DNA of 64,000 nt from Latrodectus hesperus (taxonomy: Eukaryota; Arthropoda; Arachnida; Araneae; Theridiidae): positions 42,483,172 through 42,547,171 of the forward strand of contig CM075857.1 of the NCBI GenBank assembly GCA_037975125.1, in the 5' to 3' direction. This document shows, one piece after another, positions 1 through 13,745 of the stretch (its first letter is position 1; each line of letters begins with the position of its first letter). A program made the translations under genes and the position numbers. Below the pieces are notes generated by a model. The model saw only the letters and a list, made by a program, of their open reading frames with translations. It was not told the DNA's origin and searched no databases.

Positions 1-572
1 ATAGTGAATATTTTTGAGGAAAAATTTACCTGAAAATTAGTTTTATGCTTGCAGAAAATAACAAGATAAAGTTTAACAAAGGTTTGATAGCATATAAAAG
101 TGGGATTTTCTATGGGTTATTTGTTTTATACACAGATATATAGTTTCGAAATTTTTTCGTCATTTAATACCCGTGATGCATTTGACAAGAAGTATTCCTT
201 TTCATATGTTTTCTCTGTCCTTCAAACACATTATCAATCATCTTTCAATAAACATGTTAAAAATTATAAATTTACTGACTGATTATCTCTGAGAGTTTTC
301 TGTTGACATTAATCCTGGATGTTAAAGTGTCAGAGTTCTAGACATACAATTATTTCATCCAAATAAAATTGGAAGATATTCAGTTGTATTTTCAGAAATT
401 AAAGATATATACTATATTATAAAGTATATTCAATACAATATAATAGTATTACTTTTTAATTATTACAGAGCCATACCACAATAGAAATTTCTTGAATTTA
501 GACACAATTTGTATTTTTAACTTAACTCTATTTTAGTATTTATCAACAACAAAGTGATGAACAGGTTCATTA
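1..572. other. AT-rich sequence, no gene seen
   Basis: I see no supported gene or repeat family here. Short open frames lack splice context or protein-like composition. Confidence 0.5.
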
Positions 573-692
<120 letters not shown>

Positions 693-714
693 TAAAAAGA
701 ACCATTGCTCTAAT

Positions 715-880
715 TGACTTGTTTGTCGCTCAAAGATCATTCATTGCACACTAGTTAATTAGACCGAGACATGGTTTAAAGTAAATTCCGAACCACTACA
801 AACCTAAAGTGGGATTTAAACCCCCGAACGGTTGAACTGAAGGCAAAAGCGCTAACTATTCGGCTAACCAGTTCGAAGCA
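715..880 (-). mobile_element. tRNA-derived SINE fragment, family B
   Basis: Read on the minus strand, it has a tRNA-like head (gap-rich A-box near 850-880, B-box-like sequence near 820-840) followed by a tail with 'gaccgagacatggtttaaag'. The same tail and head recur at 24415-24590, 51955-52085, 55706-55780 and, on the other strand, 53150-53290. The B-box is decayed ('gggatttaaaccc'), so this copy is probably inactive. Confidence 0.6.
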
Positions 881-942
881 TCAATGATTCATCATCTAAA
901 TGTTTATACGCTGACGATTTCAGTACAATCACTGCTTTTCTA

Positions 943-1318
943 GGGCCGTGGTAACTTAGTGGTTAGGGCATCGGCCATCCGTTTGGAAGTGCGGGATTCG
1001 ATTCCCAACCTCGCCAAAGACCCACCGAGAGCATGCTAGTTAAATCTGTGGAATTGAAAGTCCTGTGGTTGGTCGTTGAGCAATTACCATGAGTGTAATA
1101 GTCTGGAGAAAATTTCCTTCTTTTCCACATCAATATCAAAATTGAGGGAGTGGATCCTCTTAGTGGTGCCATCTATAAGAGAAGCTTTGAGCAAAATCGC
1201 ACTTTCCCCTTCGTGGTGCTCTGATTAAACGAAAGACGCACCCTACTGATTTAAATATGCATAGCCAATGGCATAGCGAGCTTGGATTTTTCAAATGTCA
1301 TAAGTAATAACAAAAACA
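943..1318 (+). mobile_element. tRNA-derived SINE, family A, nearly full length
   Basis: The head at 943-1016 resembles a tRNA gene, with an A-box-like 'ggtaacttagtggttag' and a B-box 'gggattcgattccc' at about 992-1006, which together form an internal RNA polymerase III promoter. The body from about 1029 onward matches two other copies in this window (19308-19595 and 25077-25325) over roughly 250 bases. Those copies lack the head, so they are 5'-truncated as expected for reverse-transcribed elements. The open frame on the opposite strand is not a gene. Confidence 0.75.
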
Positions 1319-1434
1319 CTGTTTTTCTAGATGCTGACATTCTTGGTGGAGTAGCAAATAACTATTAAGATCCAAAGTAAGATGTATGAGGAGATGAAAA
1401 TTTTCTTTGAAGTGTTAAAAGAAATGTTTTTTGT

Positions 1435-2260
<826 letters not shown>

Positions 2261-2282
2261 TATTCTATATTAATAATAATAA

Positions 2283-3374
<1,092 letters not shown>

Positions 3375-4235
3375 TATTCTTCAGTTAGTGTCCATTGTTG
3401 GATTTCCCCCGGAGAATGTAATCGTGCCACAACTCAAATCATCCGACAGGGTTCTTTGGGATTTAAATCAGGAGAAAACCGTAGCCAATCCCTTCGGATA
3501 TCTTCCCATTCTAGTGGTTGCTGAACAACAGAAGCCCAGTGTGGTGATGCGTTGTCAGTCATAAAAACAAAGTCTGTTCAAATGGCATTCCAGAATAAAT
3601 GCACATCTAAAAAGATCACCCCCTTACAAAAGCGATCGTCGATTATAACTCTGTCGTGTAGCCCGTTTAATATAATATTTTCCGAGATAACTACTCCTCC
3701 CACAACACACCAGTGGTCTCTTTCTGTAAAGTTATTGGGATGAAACCGTGTCCTGACCTCTGTCCATATCATCTGGCGTTGAGAATTGCTTGTGACACTG
3801 AAACGATTCTCATCCGTAAAGTGGATAGGACTCCTTTCATAAGATGTGCAGTTTTTGTGCACCTTGTGCCACTCTAAATAATGCCACCCATAGTCAATTT
3901 TCAAAAGAACTACGAGCAAACAAGCCACATCTGTATTTGTATCTAAATGCAGTAAATCACCACACTAGTCCGTTGCTGCAAACAGTTCCTGAGCTGCTGA
4001 TTAGTTCTTGGCTCTTTTTACCTGCTGGACGGTATATCGGTCATCCAATCCAATTATTTTCTTGAGCAGGCCAACATCTATTCTAACAGTTCCACTTATT
4101 GTTTGGAAGGCTTTCTGAGTTCACGAAACGACTCTTTTGTTGATTCCGACTTTTCAGCCACAGTGGTCGCACTACACCTCTCCGTCAAATTTCCGATCAT
4201 TCTTAAATATGTGAAATCTTCCAGATGTTTCGTTG
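3375..4235 (-). pseudogene. Decayed Tc1-like transposase
   Basis: Read on the minus strand, the segment 3928-3578 contains HFTDENRFSVTS followed by W...R...NNFTERDHW, the pattern around the first catalytic Asp of Tc1 transposases (family form FTDESRF ... ERDRW). Further along, near 3545-3395 in another frame, DNASPHWASVVQQ and SPDLNPKEP match the second Asp block and the PDLNPIE block carrying the terminal Glu. Here 33 residues separate Asp and Glu rather than the usual 34. Upstream (about 4235-3930) broken frames resemble the N-terminal DNA-binding region. Several frameshifts and stops show it is dead. No terminal repeats were recognised. Confidence 0.75.
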
Positions 4236-5744
4236 TTCAATTATATTTTATAAAAGAACTCATTTGCGCATACAGCGAATGGATATAATTGCGTCTCCCC
4301 TCTTTCATATATTGTAGTAGTGAGCTGTGCGCCATGACCGAACGCGTTTTGATTACGCTCACATTACCTATATCGTTTCGTTCATAACCAGTGCATATGC
4401 GTGAAATTTTCAGTAAATTCCTCTTATTCATTGTACTGATCAGAAGAACGATTTTCTGAAATGTCATGCTATCAACTTAAAATTTACAGGGTTGCTTAGT
4501 TTTTGGTCGCATTTTTGTTTGAGTGAAAAAATGTATTTTATTTTATTTTCCTTAAGGTTTTTATTGATGTTTCACTGCAGAGTCTATTTGTTTTCTATTT
4601 TATTTCACTGTTAATATGTATAACCCAAAACTCTATGTCATTTATTCTTTTGTTTACATCAAAAGTAAATGGAATAATATTTTCATCTTAAATATAAATT
4701 AGCTCCCCAAAACACATTTTTGTAGCATTTGCTATTAATATAATGTCACTCTTTTTTTCTAAAAAGTATCTGCATTTCTCATTTTCTCTAAAATTTACTG
4801 AAATTAACAAGAAATAATGACTTTTCCCACATGTATTAGTTAGTTTTGCTGAGCAAAAAAAAGAAATGCCATTCCTTCCTTTTTTTGTTCTAACTAAAAG
4901 TTTCATTGCAGTGTTAATTAGCTTTCTTTGAATTTTATTTTGAAACTTTCCTTTGCGATTTTTTTATCTTATACTTTGTATAAAATTGCGTTCATTTTAA
5001 CAAAGGTTAAACATCAAAGAAAAAAAAATTTTTTTTTCAAATAAAAAAAATCCTATTTCACAATAAAACCTAGTTGCAATGTTTGTAAAAGATGTCTGCT
5101 TAAATTCGATTAATATAATGCACATTGTTTTGCGTGCTAAAGCACAAAAAATTAATAACTCTTTATAGTTTTCTTTTTTTCAATTTTTTATGATTAAAAT
5201 ATTCCCGGATGTTATTTTAATTAAATAGGATTGTTTCTAGAAAATATAATTATGGAAATATTTTTCGTAACATTTTTAATTTACTCATATCAATACTCAT
5301 TTAATATTTTTATTTATATGTATACTTTTTAAAACACGTATCACCGGACATTATTAATAAAAGTAATCTTAAATCTCAAACATAATTTCATTTCAGAATT
5401 TTCCATGCTTCTTTTATTTCACAATCTTTGTTCTTTGTGGCCTAATAAAATCTTACTCAAGCTCTTTACATAATAAATGAAAAACTAACTATCATAAAAT
5501 GAAAGTAAATCTTTGGTATTGGGATTTCCCCCTATAAAATTTTATAATGTCTTAAAATTATTAAATTAAAGTCAATTTTTTTTACAATATGCATTAACAA
5601 AACAAACAGCTATTATTTCAAAATAATGTCTAAAAAAGTTTCGCTCTTGTATTACCGCACACGCTCTAAAGTAAATAAATGTCAATACATTCTTTAATAT
5701 TTTAATAATAGCTTAGTTTTCTATTATTATACAATCATATTTTG
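4236..5744. other. AT-rich sequence, no gene seen
   Basis: Homopolymer-rich AT DNA. The minus-strand open frames at 4237-4467 and 4688-4906 have no recognisable domains; the first may include the extreme N-terminus of the neighbouring Tc1 fossil. Confidence 0.4.
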
Positions 5745-5749
5745 GATAC

Positions 5750-5880
5750 CAGGGTTAATTCACAGTCCGGATCAACAGTTTAAGATAAATTCAGAACAGC
5801 TACGAGTATCCTATTTCGATTTCGGAACCGAACCCACGAACTGTTAAATTAAGAGCCAGATCGTTAACCATTCTGTTAAA
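5750..5880 (-). mobile_element. SINE fragment, family B-like
   Basis: Minus-strand B-box-like sequence ('ggttcggttccgaaat' sense) and head residues similar to the family B heads at 850-880 and 52020-52085. It is a short, diverged copy. Confidence 0.45.
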
Positions 5881-6715
5881 ATCTAAATTTTATTTATTTA
5901 TTTTTTTTTTGAAGTCTCTTTTGACTTGATGTTCATGTTTAATCAATATTTCATAAAATTTAATAAAATTTTAAGATAATTTACATTTTATTTCTTATTT
6001 TCTTCCAAAATCAGCTTTTAGATTTTTTGTTAATTATTGTTTACTCTGTTGGCTTAGTGTTTCGTTCTTGGAATTTTTATTGCCCCTCATTGAAGAAATT
6101 TTTTGCAAAATTATAGTGTAACAGAAAGATTGAAAATATAACATATTCTTTAACTTTTTAAACTCTTCTCACTCATATCCAATCTCAGCTTGATATTTAT
6201 AAGTAAATACAAATATGTGATGCTCACACACGAAAATTTAAGATGATATGATTGAAATATATAATGATAGTATTTATAAAATTATTGTGATTTAAATAAA
6301 AATATGGAAAGCTATACAGATTGTCAAAAGAGGAATAGTTAAGTGCCATTAGCACAGTGGCTAGAAGAGGAATTATAATATAAGTCCTAATTGATTGTGA
6401 GATCTACCAGAAACAAATATCTGAGTAAAAGGAAGCTTTCATTGAAAAGGAAATACCAATAAATGGAAAAGTTTGCTTCTTTTAAAAAAGGTTACACCAA
6501 TAAATTAAAAAAAATCTAATCAAAAGCTATTATAAAGAAAAATAGTTGCAAATTGCTACATAGGATTAATTTTCGGAGATTGAGGAAGTGTTCTGGGCAC
6601 ATAATTGTGTTATATTACCTTGCCACAATTTTTTTAAGAACTATTTAATGTGTGTTGTTCATACGAGTCCTTCTTCTTATTCGGAGGTCTTTAATTCAAA
6701 TATTCCTGAAATAAG
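5881..6715. other. AT-rich sequence, no gene seen
   Basis: No supported gene. Bases 6340-6370 resemble a SINE A-box ('ccattagcacagtggctag') without a clear B-box. Confidence 0.4.
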
Positions 6716-6967
6716 TACAGTAGAATTCCATTTATCCGGAAGCAGAATTCCATCCATCAGTTGTGACCGTACTCCATTCGGATAATCAAAAATTTGGTTA
6801 GCTAGATTTTTTAGAAAAAAGGGTGTATTTTAATTTATTATTGTACGTTTAAAATGGAAGAAAAAAACTACATATTTTTAAAGGAAAAGAGCTTCTAATC
6901 AATTAAATGAAAAGGTAACACTTTTGCATGTTAAAGTGCTGTATATATTAATGCAGTATGTATGTAC

Positions 6968-7713
6968 CAGGGTGATCTTTTTTAAAGTGGCAGTGTTTGG
7001 AGCGTCCTGTAGCGCGATCTAATAGCCAAAATGACACCAAACTTTGTATTTAGACTAATCAAAACATGGGAAACCGGATTTCGCGAAAAAAAGTTTAGTT
7101 CCAAAAATTACCGCTAGGACATTTTTAGGCGCTGCTGTAGCTTTTAATAACGAGAATTAGCATAAAACACGGGTATCAAAGAGAAATTCAAATGTTGTGT
7201 GATGATAGTGTTATAAAAGCAAGTAGTAGACAGATCCGACTAATAAACTCAGCTGCAGTAAACGAGCCCCAGTGGCCATACCACTCACGTTACCCGAACG
7301 TGCGCTTATGTTGGTGGAGTATCAAATTTGTCTATTCTAAAGAATAATATAGCAAAAACAGTGCGGAATATTCCTCGTGACATGTTACGCACGGTTGTGG
7401 AGAGCGTTGTGCAAAGAATGCACGGTGTTATTTCTGAGAACGGTGCTCACATTGAATGTGATATAATTCCTCACCGGGAAAGTTATTGTAATAAATAAAC
7501 ATTAATAGTTTAACTGTACGATTGTAAGTGTAAATATTTTTCTTTTCTTACATTTTATACATTGTAAAATGCCACAAAATGCTCTAGCGGTGATTTTTGG
7601 AACTAAAATTTTTATTTACGGAATCATTTTTTCCATGTCTTGGTGCCTTTTCGGCTATTAGATCGCGCGACAGGGCGCTCCAAACACTGTCACTTTAAAA
7701 AAAGATCATCCTG
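6968..7713 (+). mobile_element. Long-TIR deletion-derivative DNA transposon, copy 2 (nested)
   Basis: Sister of the element at 1553-2260. It starts CAGGGTGATCTTTTTTAAAG and ends with the near-inverse. The repeats run about 170 bases inward at each end, including the block 'gcgatctaatagccaaaatg' that copy 1 has lost at its left end. The remnant transposase frame runs 7278-7498, with ATA in place of the initiator ATG and a C-terminal piece still open (RNIPRDMLRTVV...IPHRESY). A TA duplication is not clear at these ends, so the flanks have mutated. Confidence 0.82.
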
Positions 7714-7733
7714 CACATTTCTGTAAATGAAAA

Positions 7734-7994
7734 TCATTGCTTGCTGAACATCTCGGTCAGAGTAAGTTGCTTCCCTGCCTTCGTCCTTTTTCGGGTAGCC
7801 AAGTCGCCCATCCGCTGGACTGTGAGAATTTGCACGTGGTCACACTCGTGCTTAGGCACTAAGCAATTCAATGTCGGCAGATGCTTCACAAACTGATGGT
7901 TACGTGTCTGCTTCAACTTTGACTGTTCTTCCTTGACACCTTCGATAAGTTTACCATCATTTTCTAAATTTGAAATCAACAGTGTCTGACTCAT
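7734..7994 (-). pseudogene. Tigger/pogo-type transposase C-terminal remnant
   Basis: An 86-residue open frame rich in Lys and Glu, ending RKRTKAGKQLTLTEMFSKQ before the stop. A basic stretch followed by a Q-x-x-L-x-x-(M/F)F motif at the extreme C-terminus is characteristic of Tigger/pogo/jerky transposases and resembles a PCNA-interacting box. It sits inside terminal repeats of the right family (6718-8230), which supports the call. The DDE core and CENP-B-like DNA-binding domain are absent. Its upstream part may continue in broken frames to about 8220. Confidence 0.55.
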
Positions 7995-8232
7995 TCTGTC
8001 CTATACCTTCAGCACTAACTTCTGAACAGCTTCTGTAATATAGGAATTTTCAAAAAATTGCTTCTGAGAATTCCTTAAGTGACTCGTCTCATTCTCATCT
8101 TCTCCTTTTTCTTACCTTTCCTTTCCTTGAGCTTTTTCTCATTTTCCGTCTCTTCTTCAGGCCAAATTATTTTTCTGAAATTCTGAAAACGATTCGGGTA
8201 GACGGAGTTCTGCTTATTGGAGTTCTACTGTA

Positions 8233-9300
8233 TTTTCTTTTCTCAATTAGCCAAAAATATTTCAAAATTATTTCCTTTCATTAGTTTAATTTTTATATGA
8301 AATTACAGTTATTTTAAAAGTTGTTAAGTTCATTTTTTACATACCTTAAGGGTTGAATTTAAGTGAAAATTTTATAATTAATTTGTTCCATACAGTAGAT
8401 TACTAACCATTATTAGGTGACATTGCACATCATAACAATTACAGAGATGGAAACTGTTAAAAAGTAAACCATGGACGACTAAAAATCTTCTGTCTTCTTC
8501 TACCTTTCTCATGTGTAATTTTATTTATTTCCAGTAAATTTAAAAATATATTTTATTCGAAAGTAATGTTTCTATGTTTATTTGTATTTTTCTGGGAGAA
8601 TCTTCTTTTTTTTTTTCGTATTAAAACTTTTTTTCGAATGTTGACATAGGTATCAATTGCTCGAATTAATTCTAATATTTAGTTAGCACAAAATCTCATA
8701 GTCTGTGTATTATTTTATTAAAAACTAAAAATGTAAAAGTTATAGTTAAAAAATATTTATTATTAAAAAAAATTAAAGAAAAAGAACACACACATTCAAA
8801 CGATTAAAGAAAAATAACATGTTGAGAAACAAACTATTTGTGTTTGAGTACTAAAAACGCTGATTTGTTGCAAGTATAATCCAACCATTGGCAAACAGTT
8901 TCTTCGTTTACGAATGTTGTATTGCAAATGGGCGAATGGCAGTTCAAGCAGCTTTCTGTCACTTTTACCTTTTGAATTTTAAAAGCGCAAGCTTTTAAAA
9001 AACAGCTTCCCCGCTGGTTTTCAATGGAAGAAAATCACTTCTCACAAAACGCCTGTGTGGAAATGAAAGAATAAAAAAACAGAATTTTAAGATCCGGCGC
9101 ATAATTCCTTTCTTTCATTCGAAACTGTTGTATTCTTTCCATAACAAAAAAAATAAATAAATAAAACGAAATTTTTAGAGAAGGGTGGGAGGAGATATGA
9201 AAAAATAAATAATAAAAACGAACGATCTCTTGTTCGAGCTTTTCAACAATTCCAAAACGCGGTTTATTATTTAGTACAGCGCATCGGGAAACTGCTGCTT
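8233..9300. other. AT-rich sequence, no gene seen
   Basis: Nothing supported. The base composition becomes less AT-rich from about 8880 onward. Confidence 0.4.
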
Positions 9301-9760
9301 TTATTTTTGATTGACATCTAGGAAATTGCGCCGTTTGAATCGACCACAGAGTGGAAATTGTCCGTCACCCACCCACACTCTCCTACGCCGCATCTTTATG
9401 TGACGTCCTTTGCACTTCATTTCAGGTAGCTTTTGCTATTATCGTTTGCTTTTAGTTTATTATTGTTCTTTTTTTATCTTTCCCTCCTGGCATCTTCATT
9501 GAGTCGGAACATAATGGAGAATGCTGAGGTGGCGAAAACATAAGGGAAGGCTGTGTCCCCCTCCCCCTCCACCCTCACTGGTCACGGAAGTCGACTCTTG
9601 CATTTTACACGTCCACGAGCAATTGCTTTTTGAGAACATTGATTTTGATTCATGGAGGTCCGCGCTAATGCTAGAGGAAAGGTATGCTATAGCTAAGAAG
9701 AAATTCCATCTAAGTAAATCTCGTCTTCAACTTACCGTTAATTTCCTTCTATAATATATC
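9301..9760. other. GC-richer unassigned island
   Basis: This stretch is clearly richer in G+C than its surroundings and carries a 'tgacgtcc' motif near 9401, a C-rich tract near 9555-9575, and a 77-residue frame at 9521-9754. Part of that frame (ENIDFDSWRSALMLEER) looks protein-like and is followed by AAAG|GTATGC at about 9681, which could be a splice donor. I could not find a convincing acceptor or a family match. It could be an exon, a promoter or a conserved noncoding element. Confidence 0.25.
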
Positions 9761-11394
9761 ACATTGTATTCCTTTTAAATTAATCAACTTCTAATGCAGA
9801 CGAAAAATTTAAATTACAAAGTTCTTTATTGCATGATAGAATAATTTATAAAACGGTCGAAAATAAAAATTATTTTTCATTTTTTTATTTTATTCGTCAA
9901 TCTAAATAATTTGCTTTTACTATTTAACCTTAACTATTTAAAAACTTAATATCATCAAAAAATTGTCTATATTATCTCTTTTCCGAGAAAATGCATGACA
10001 ACATATTTTTTTAATATTAAAAAGTTATATATATATTTTTTTTAAAGGAAAACATTTTTTGTATTAAATAAATAAAAAAATTCATAGAATATACGAAAAA
10101 CAACTAGTGGGATATAAAAAATAATGAATTCATCAGAAAGAAGGAAAACAGAACATTAAAAATTATAAAATATTTTAAATGTATGAAAACTTAAAAATAA
10201 ATTTTTAAAAAAATGTTCCGGGAAGTAAAATACTTCATATTCGAAAAGAAAAATCTACGGCATTCTGTAAGTAATATGTAAGAGTTCATAAACATCCGCT
10301 AATTAAGAGTAAGATTCCATAAGCAGTGATATCACGTAAGTTTTGTCATTGTTTACATTGTTTATATGCTTTAAATCCATTATTAAAAACGCGCAAATTA
10401 AACTATAGAAGAAAGCTGTGTTTCTTTAACTTTTAATTACTGTGTCATACATTAAAAAATTAATTTTGGAAACGCACTCCATCGATGAGTCGTTAAAAGT
10501 GATTGTAGAATGCCTTAAATTGCTTAGTATATTATGCTTGATATACTCTCATATCAAGAGAATTTATGGTGCAGTTTTATTATAGAGTAAATTTAGATCA
10601 TAATTATTATTCCGTACATTTTGCTGTATTAAAAATTCGTATGAAAATATTGTGTTAACTTTAAATTACTATCTTAAATTGAAATGTGTGTTAGAAAACT
10701 AACCTATAAAAATAAAAACAAATTCAACATTAGCAAGATATACAGATTGTTGGTTTTATAGTGCTGCCAAATTCAGAGAAAAAGATAGTTAAAATCAAAA
10801 CACGAGAAAAAATTTTGAGTTGAAATCCAAGTGATTCTTGCTTCTATTCGTAATGCGATGTTGTAGGATAAATATTAATTGAAGATCAAATCGTGGTTTT
10901 ATGATAACGCCACCCTCTCCAAAATAGAAATCTCTGAGTTCAATCCCATTTAATTTTAAACATTAGGCGATAGATATTACGTTCGTGCTTACGTTCGACA
11001 CTTTGCACATGTGTGCAGAAAATACCTTGCAATTAAATAAAATGATTTTTTTAAATAACATGTTTATTATTCTTTAAAAAATAAAATTGAGGCCTATAAG
11101 CTTTAAGGAGCTAACGGCTTAAAAATAAAATTTTGCAATTCTCATTAAAATGAGTTTCTTTTTTAAATTAGCATCTTTTAAAAAATTAATATAATTTTAA
11201 ATCGGTTAATCGTATATAAAATTCCATTTTGCCTAAAGTCATAGAATCTAGTATTTGGGGCAAACGATTGTGAAAATTCATGTGGTTCAACAACTTTTTT
11301 TTTAGAACATAATCTACTTACTATCATACACATTTGAAGTTTTCGAACTCATGCATTTAAATTTAAGATTTCATTACACGTACTGATTTATGTA
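9761..11394. other. AT-rich sequence, no gene seen
   Basis: No supported gene or repeat. Bases 10895-10960 contain a weak tRNA-like B-box ('gagttcaatccca') that may be a SINE relic. Confidence 0.4.
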
Positions 11395-12132
11395 TTAGGT
11401 TGGGGAATAAGTTCGTAGCGTTTTTACCAGACTTTTATTTAAACAAAGAACAATAATTATATCAATAAGTTAATCAATTATATATTCGCCGTTGCTGTTT
11501 ACAACCTCTTCCCACCTCTCGACCCATTTGTTGATGCCGTTCCGCCAAAAATCGCCTGGTCTGGTGTCAAAGAAGTTTTTAAACCAGTTTTTAAGGACCT
11601 CTTGGTGCACTGGGAAATGCTCGAAAAGAATATATGCCACAGTCAACAAAGAAATCTACACTGCCCAGCTACACCGCGTGAATGAGGCTATTCGACTGAA
11701 AAGACCTGATCGACATGGTCAATCCATACTCCTTCACGACAACGCCAGGCCTCATGATGCACAAGTCGTCAAAGCCGCACTCCAAGAGCTCGAATGGGAG
11801 GTCCTTCAGCATCCGCCGTATTCTCCGGACCTTGCACCGACCGATTACCATCTTTTCCGCTCCTTGTCAAACCATATGAAGGGCGTTACCTTCGATAACA
11901 AAGAGGTCCTTAAAAACTGGCTCAACAACTTCTTTAACACCAGACCAGGCGATTTTTGGCGGAACGACATCAACAAATGGGTCGAGAGGCGGGAAGAGGT
12001 TGTAAACAGCAACGGCGAATTTATAATTGATTAACTTATTGATATATAAATGATTAACTTTTTGATATAACTATTGTTCTTTGTTTAAATAAGTCTTTGG
12101 TAAAAACGCTACGAACTTATTCCCCAACCTAA
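11395..12132 (+). mobile_element. Mariner-derived foldback element, copy 1
   Basis: The termini TTAGGTTGGGGAATAAGTTC and its inverse are flanked by TA on both sides (11393-11394 and 12133-12134). Instead of short mariner ends, the left arm 11395-11603 is an inverted copy of the 3' end of the element (11901-12132), covering the 3' terminus, untranslated tail and last codons of the transposase. Between the arms is the 3' half of a mariner transposase gene. A second copy at 55929-56627 has the same architecture and the same inner breakpoint, so this is a family, not a local accident. Confidence 0.88.
11604..12034 (+). pseudogene. 3' half of mariner transposase (DD34D)
   Basis: From the junction at 11604 the sequence encodes the C-terminal half of a mariner transposase. 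LLHDNARPH carries the second catalytic Asp; 34 residues later comes PDLAPTDYHLF with the third Asp, the DD34D spacing that defines mariner. The N-terminal DNA-binding domains and the first Asp are missing. A 4-base insertion near 11631 ('atat', compared with copy 2) shifts the frame, so a 180-residue open frame starts at 11492 in the inverted arm and runs through the junction. Its first ~46 residues are therefore antisense transposase, not protein. It cannot encode an active enzyme. Confidence 0.85.
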
Positions 12133-12134
12133 TA

Positions 12135-13497
12135 TATTAACGAACATATTATTTTTTTAGAGAAAATATATTAATCAATCTAGCATTATTAATAATTTTA
12201 TTATCTAGGTTTATGTTACCATTGAAAAGAAATTTAAGATGAATTGTTAAATTTCTAATATACACATCTTAAGTATATATGATTTAATGAACTTAATAAA
12301 ACAAACTATAGTAAATGTTAAAACTGTTGTCAATCAAAAATGTGTTTTAAGTCCTATAAGTGAATTACTTACATTCAAATATAGTAGAATTGGAATCTAA
12401 TACCTAGCAACATCAATTTTGAAATATAAATATGCTAATACATGTTTTCGTGTTTGCTATGAAATTTCTAGAGAAATGAATGTCACATTGCCTCAAAAAA
12501 TATTTTGCACATTAAGGGAAATCAAAATTCCAAATTTCCCCTTGCTGTATCGCAAACCCATTTATCAGATTATTTTTGGACCGGAATCTAGTACTCTAAC
12601 CTTAAATAAACGAAATTTCAAGTATCTAACCAATTTTGACAGGTTTATTTGCTGCATCAACATTTTCTAAAAAATGTTTGAATTTCGAGAAGTAAACAAT
12701 TCTGCATGACTGCAATAAAGTGCTTAAAAATTTTCCTAAGTAAATATAAAATATATAAAAATGATTCAACTGCAGAGAGAGTATATTTAGTTAAGTCTGA
12801 AATCTCAAATTGAAATTCTAGGGTACATCTTATATATATATTGTTATATTGTGGTGTGTGTTACAATCAACTAACAAAATGACGTGCGAAAAAAATATTA
12901 CTTTTACGTCTCTTTCAAATAAAATTTTCTTACCGAAAAAAAATATTTCGCGTGTTTCTTGAATCCTTTAAATATTATTTTAGTAATTTAATATATAAGT
13001 ATTGTGTAATAATTTTTGGGGATGAAAATATTACACATTTTGAGATTTGTATTTTCAAAGAAAAGAACAATGTCTTCTCAAGTTAGTATAAAAATGAACT
13101 GCCGAAAAGGGTTAATTTTTAGTAGTATATTTTGCTTATACTAGTGTTCAGCAAAATACCTTTTTTAATAACTTCATATGCATGCATAAAAACAAAGAAA
13201 AAGATATAAATGTAGATATTATGATTCCATAAACAATATATTCGCTCCTTAATAATGGAATACAATCCTTCTGTTTTTGCTTTGAGAAAAGGTTATTTGG
13301 GTGTCTTTTGTTAACGGGATGTACTGGAATTCATACTAGGTGTATTATCGGGGATTGGTATTCGACCAAACATAAAGAATTATAACGAATGCTGTTGGAA
13401 TTACAAGAAGTGCCCTTTCAAAGCTGTGGGTTTGTTTCCAAGAAATGTTTTTTCAACGGTGGGCACTTGGGTGACGAACCCTATGCTACAACAAGGC
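12135..13497. other. AT-rich sequence, no gene seen
   Basis: No supported feature. The 83-residue plus-strand frame at 12419-12670 has no recognisable domain or splice context. Confidence 0.4.
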
Positions 13498-13745
13498 TAC
13501 TCATTTGTTGTTACCCAGCGAGCACCTGTGAACCAAGTCACGGAGGCGAGTAACGTTGCCCGCACCATACCACGACAAACCCGTTTATAGGGTGGGCCAC
13601 ATTCATACATCATCACAGAAGAAAGAACAGATAAACACAGAGAAAACAGAGAAAGAAAGTAACATCCATGCCCGAACCGGGATTCGAACCCAGGACCCAC
13701 AGCTCAGGAGTCAGGAACGCTAACCACTCAGCCATTGGTCGGCTT
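13498..13745 (-). mobile_element. tRNA-derived SINE, family C
   Basis: On the minus strand, starting near 13740, the head reads 'ccaatggctgagtggttagc' (A-box), with 'gggttcgaatccc' (B-box) about 50 bases later. These are the best preserved tRNA promoter boxes in the window. A non-tRNA body with a TTTCTCTGT-rich stretch follows to about 13498. The head resembles a tRNA with a long variable arm, but the acceptor stem is not convincing, so I call it a SINE rather than a tRNA gene. Confidence 0.7.

Larger units (their letters stand above)
6718..8230 (-). mobile_element. pogo/Tigger-like DNA transposon, interrupted by a nested element
   Basis: The left end CAGTAGAATTCCATTTATCC and the right end, whose inverse starts CAGTAGAACTCCAATAAGC, are terminal inverted repeats of the pogo/Tigger type. 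TA lies immediately outside both ends (6716-6717 and 8231-8232), as expected for a TA target duplication. Inside are a transposase C-terminal remnant on the minus strand (7734-7994) and a separate 746-bp transposon at 6968-7713. Without the nested element it is about 767 bp, so it is an internally deleted derivative. Confidence 0.75.

Noticed and set aside
943..1016. A functional tRNA gene
   Set aside because: A- and B-boxes are present but no complete cloverleaf with acceptor stem is visible, and the sequence continues into a repeated SINE body.
9521..9754. Upstream exon of the rhomboid-type gene
   Set aside because: The open frame would leave a donor in phase 2 at about 9681, while the exon at 24746 needs phase 1, and no acceptor or homology supports it.
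13670..13745. A tRNA-Ser/Leu gene on the minus strand
   Set aside because: The boxes are good, but the acceptor stem does not pair convincingly and a SINE-type body follows.
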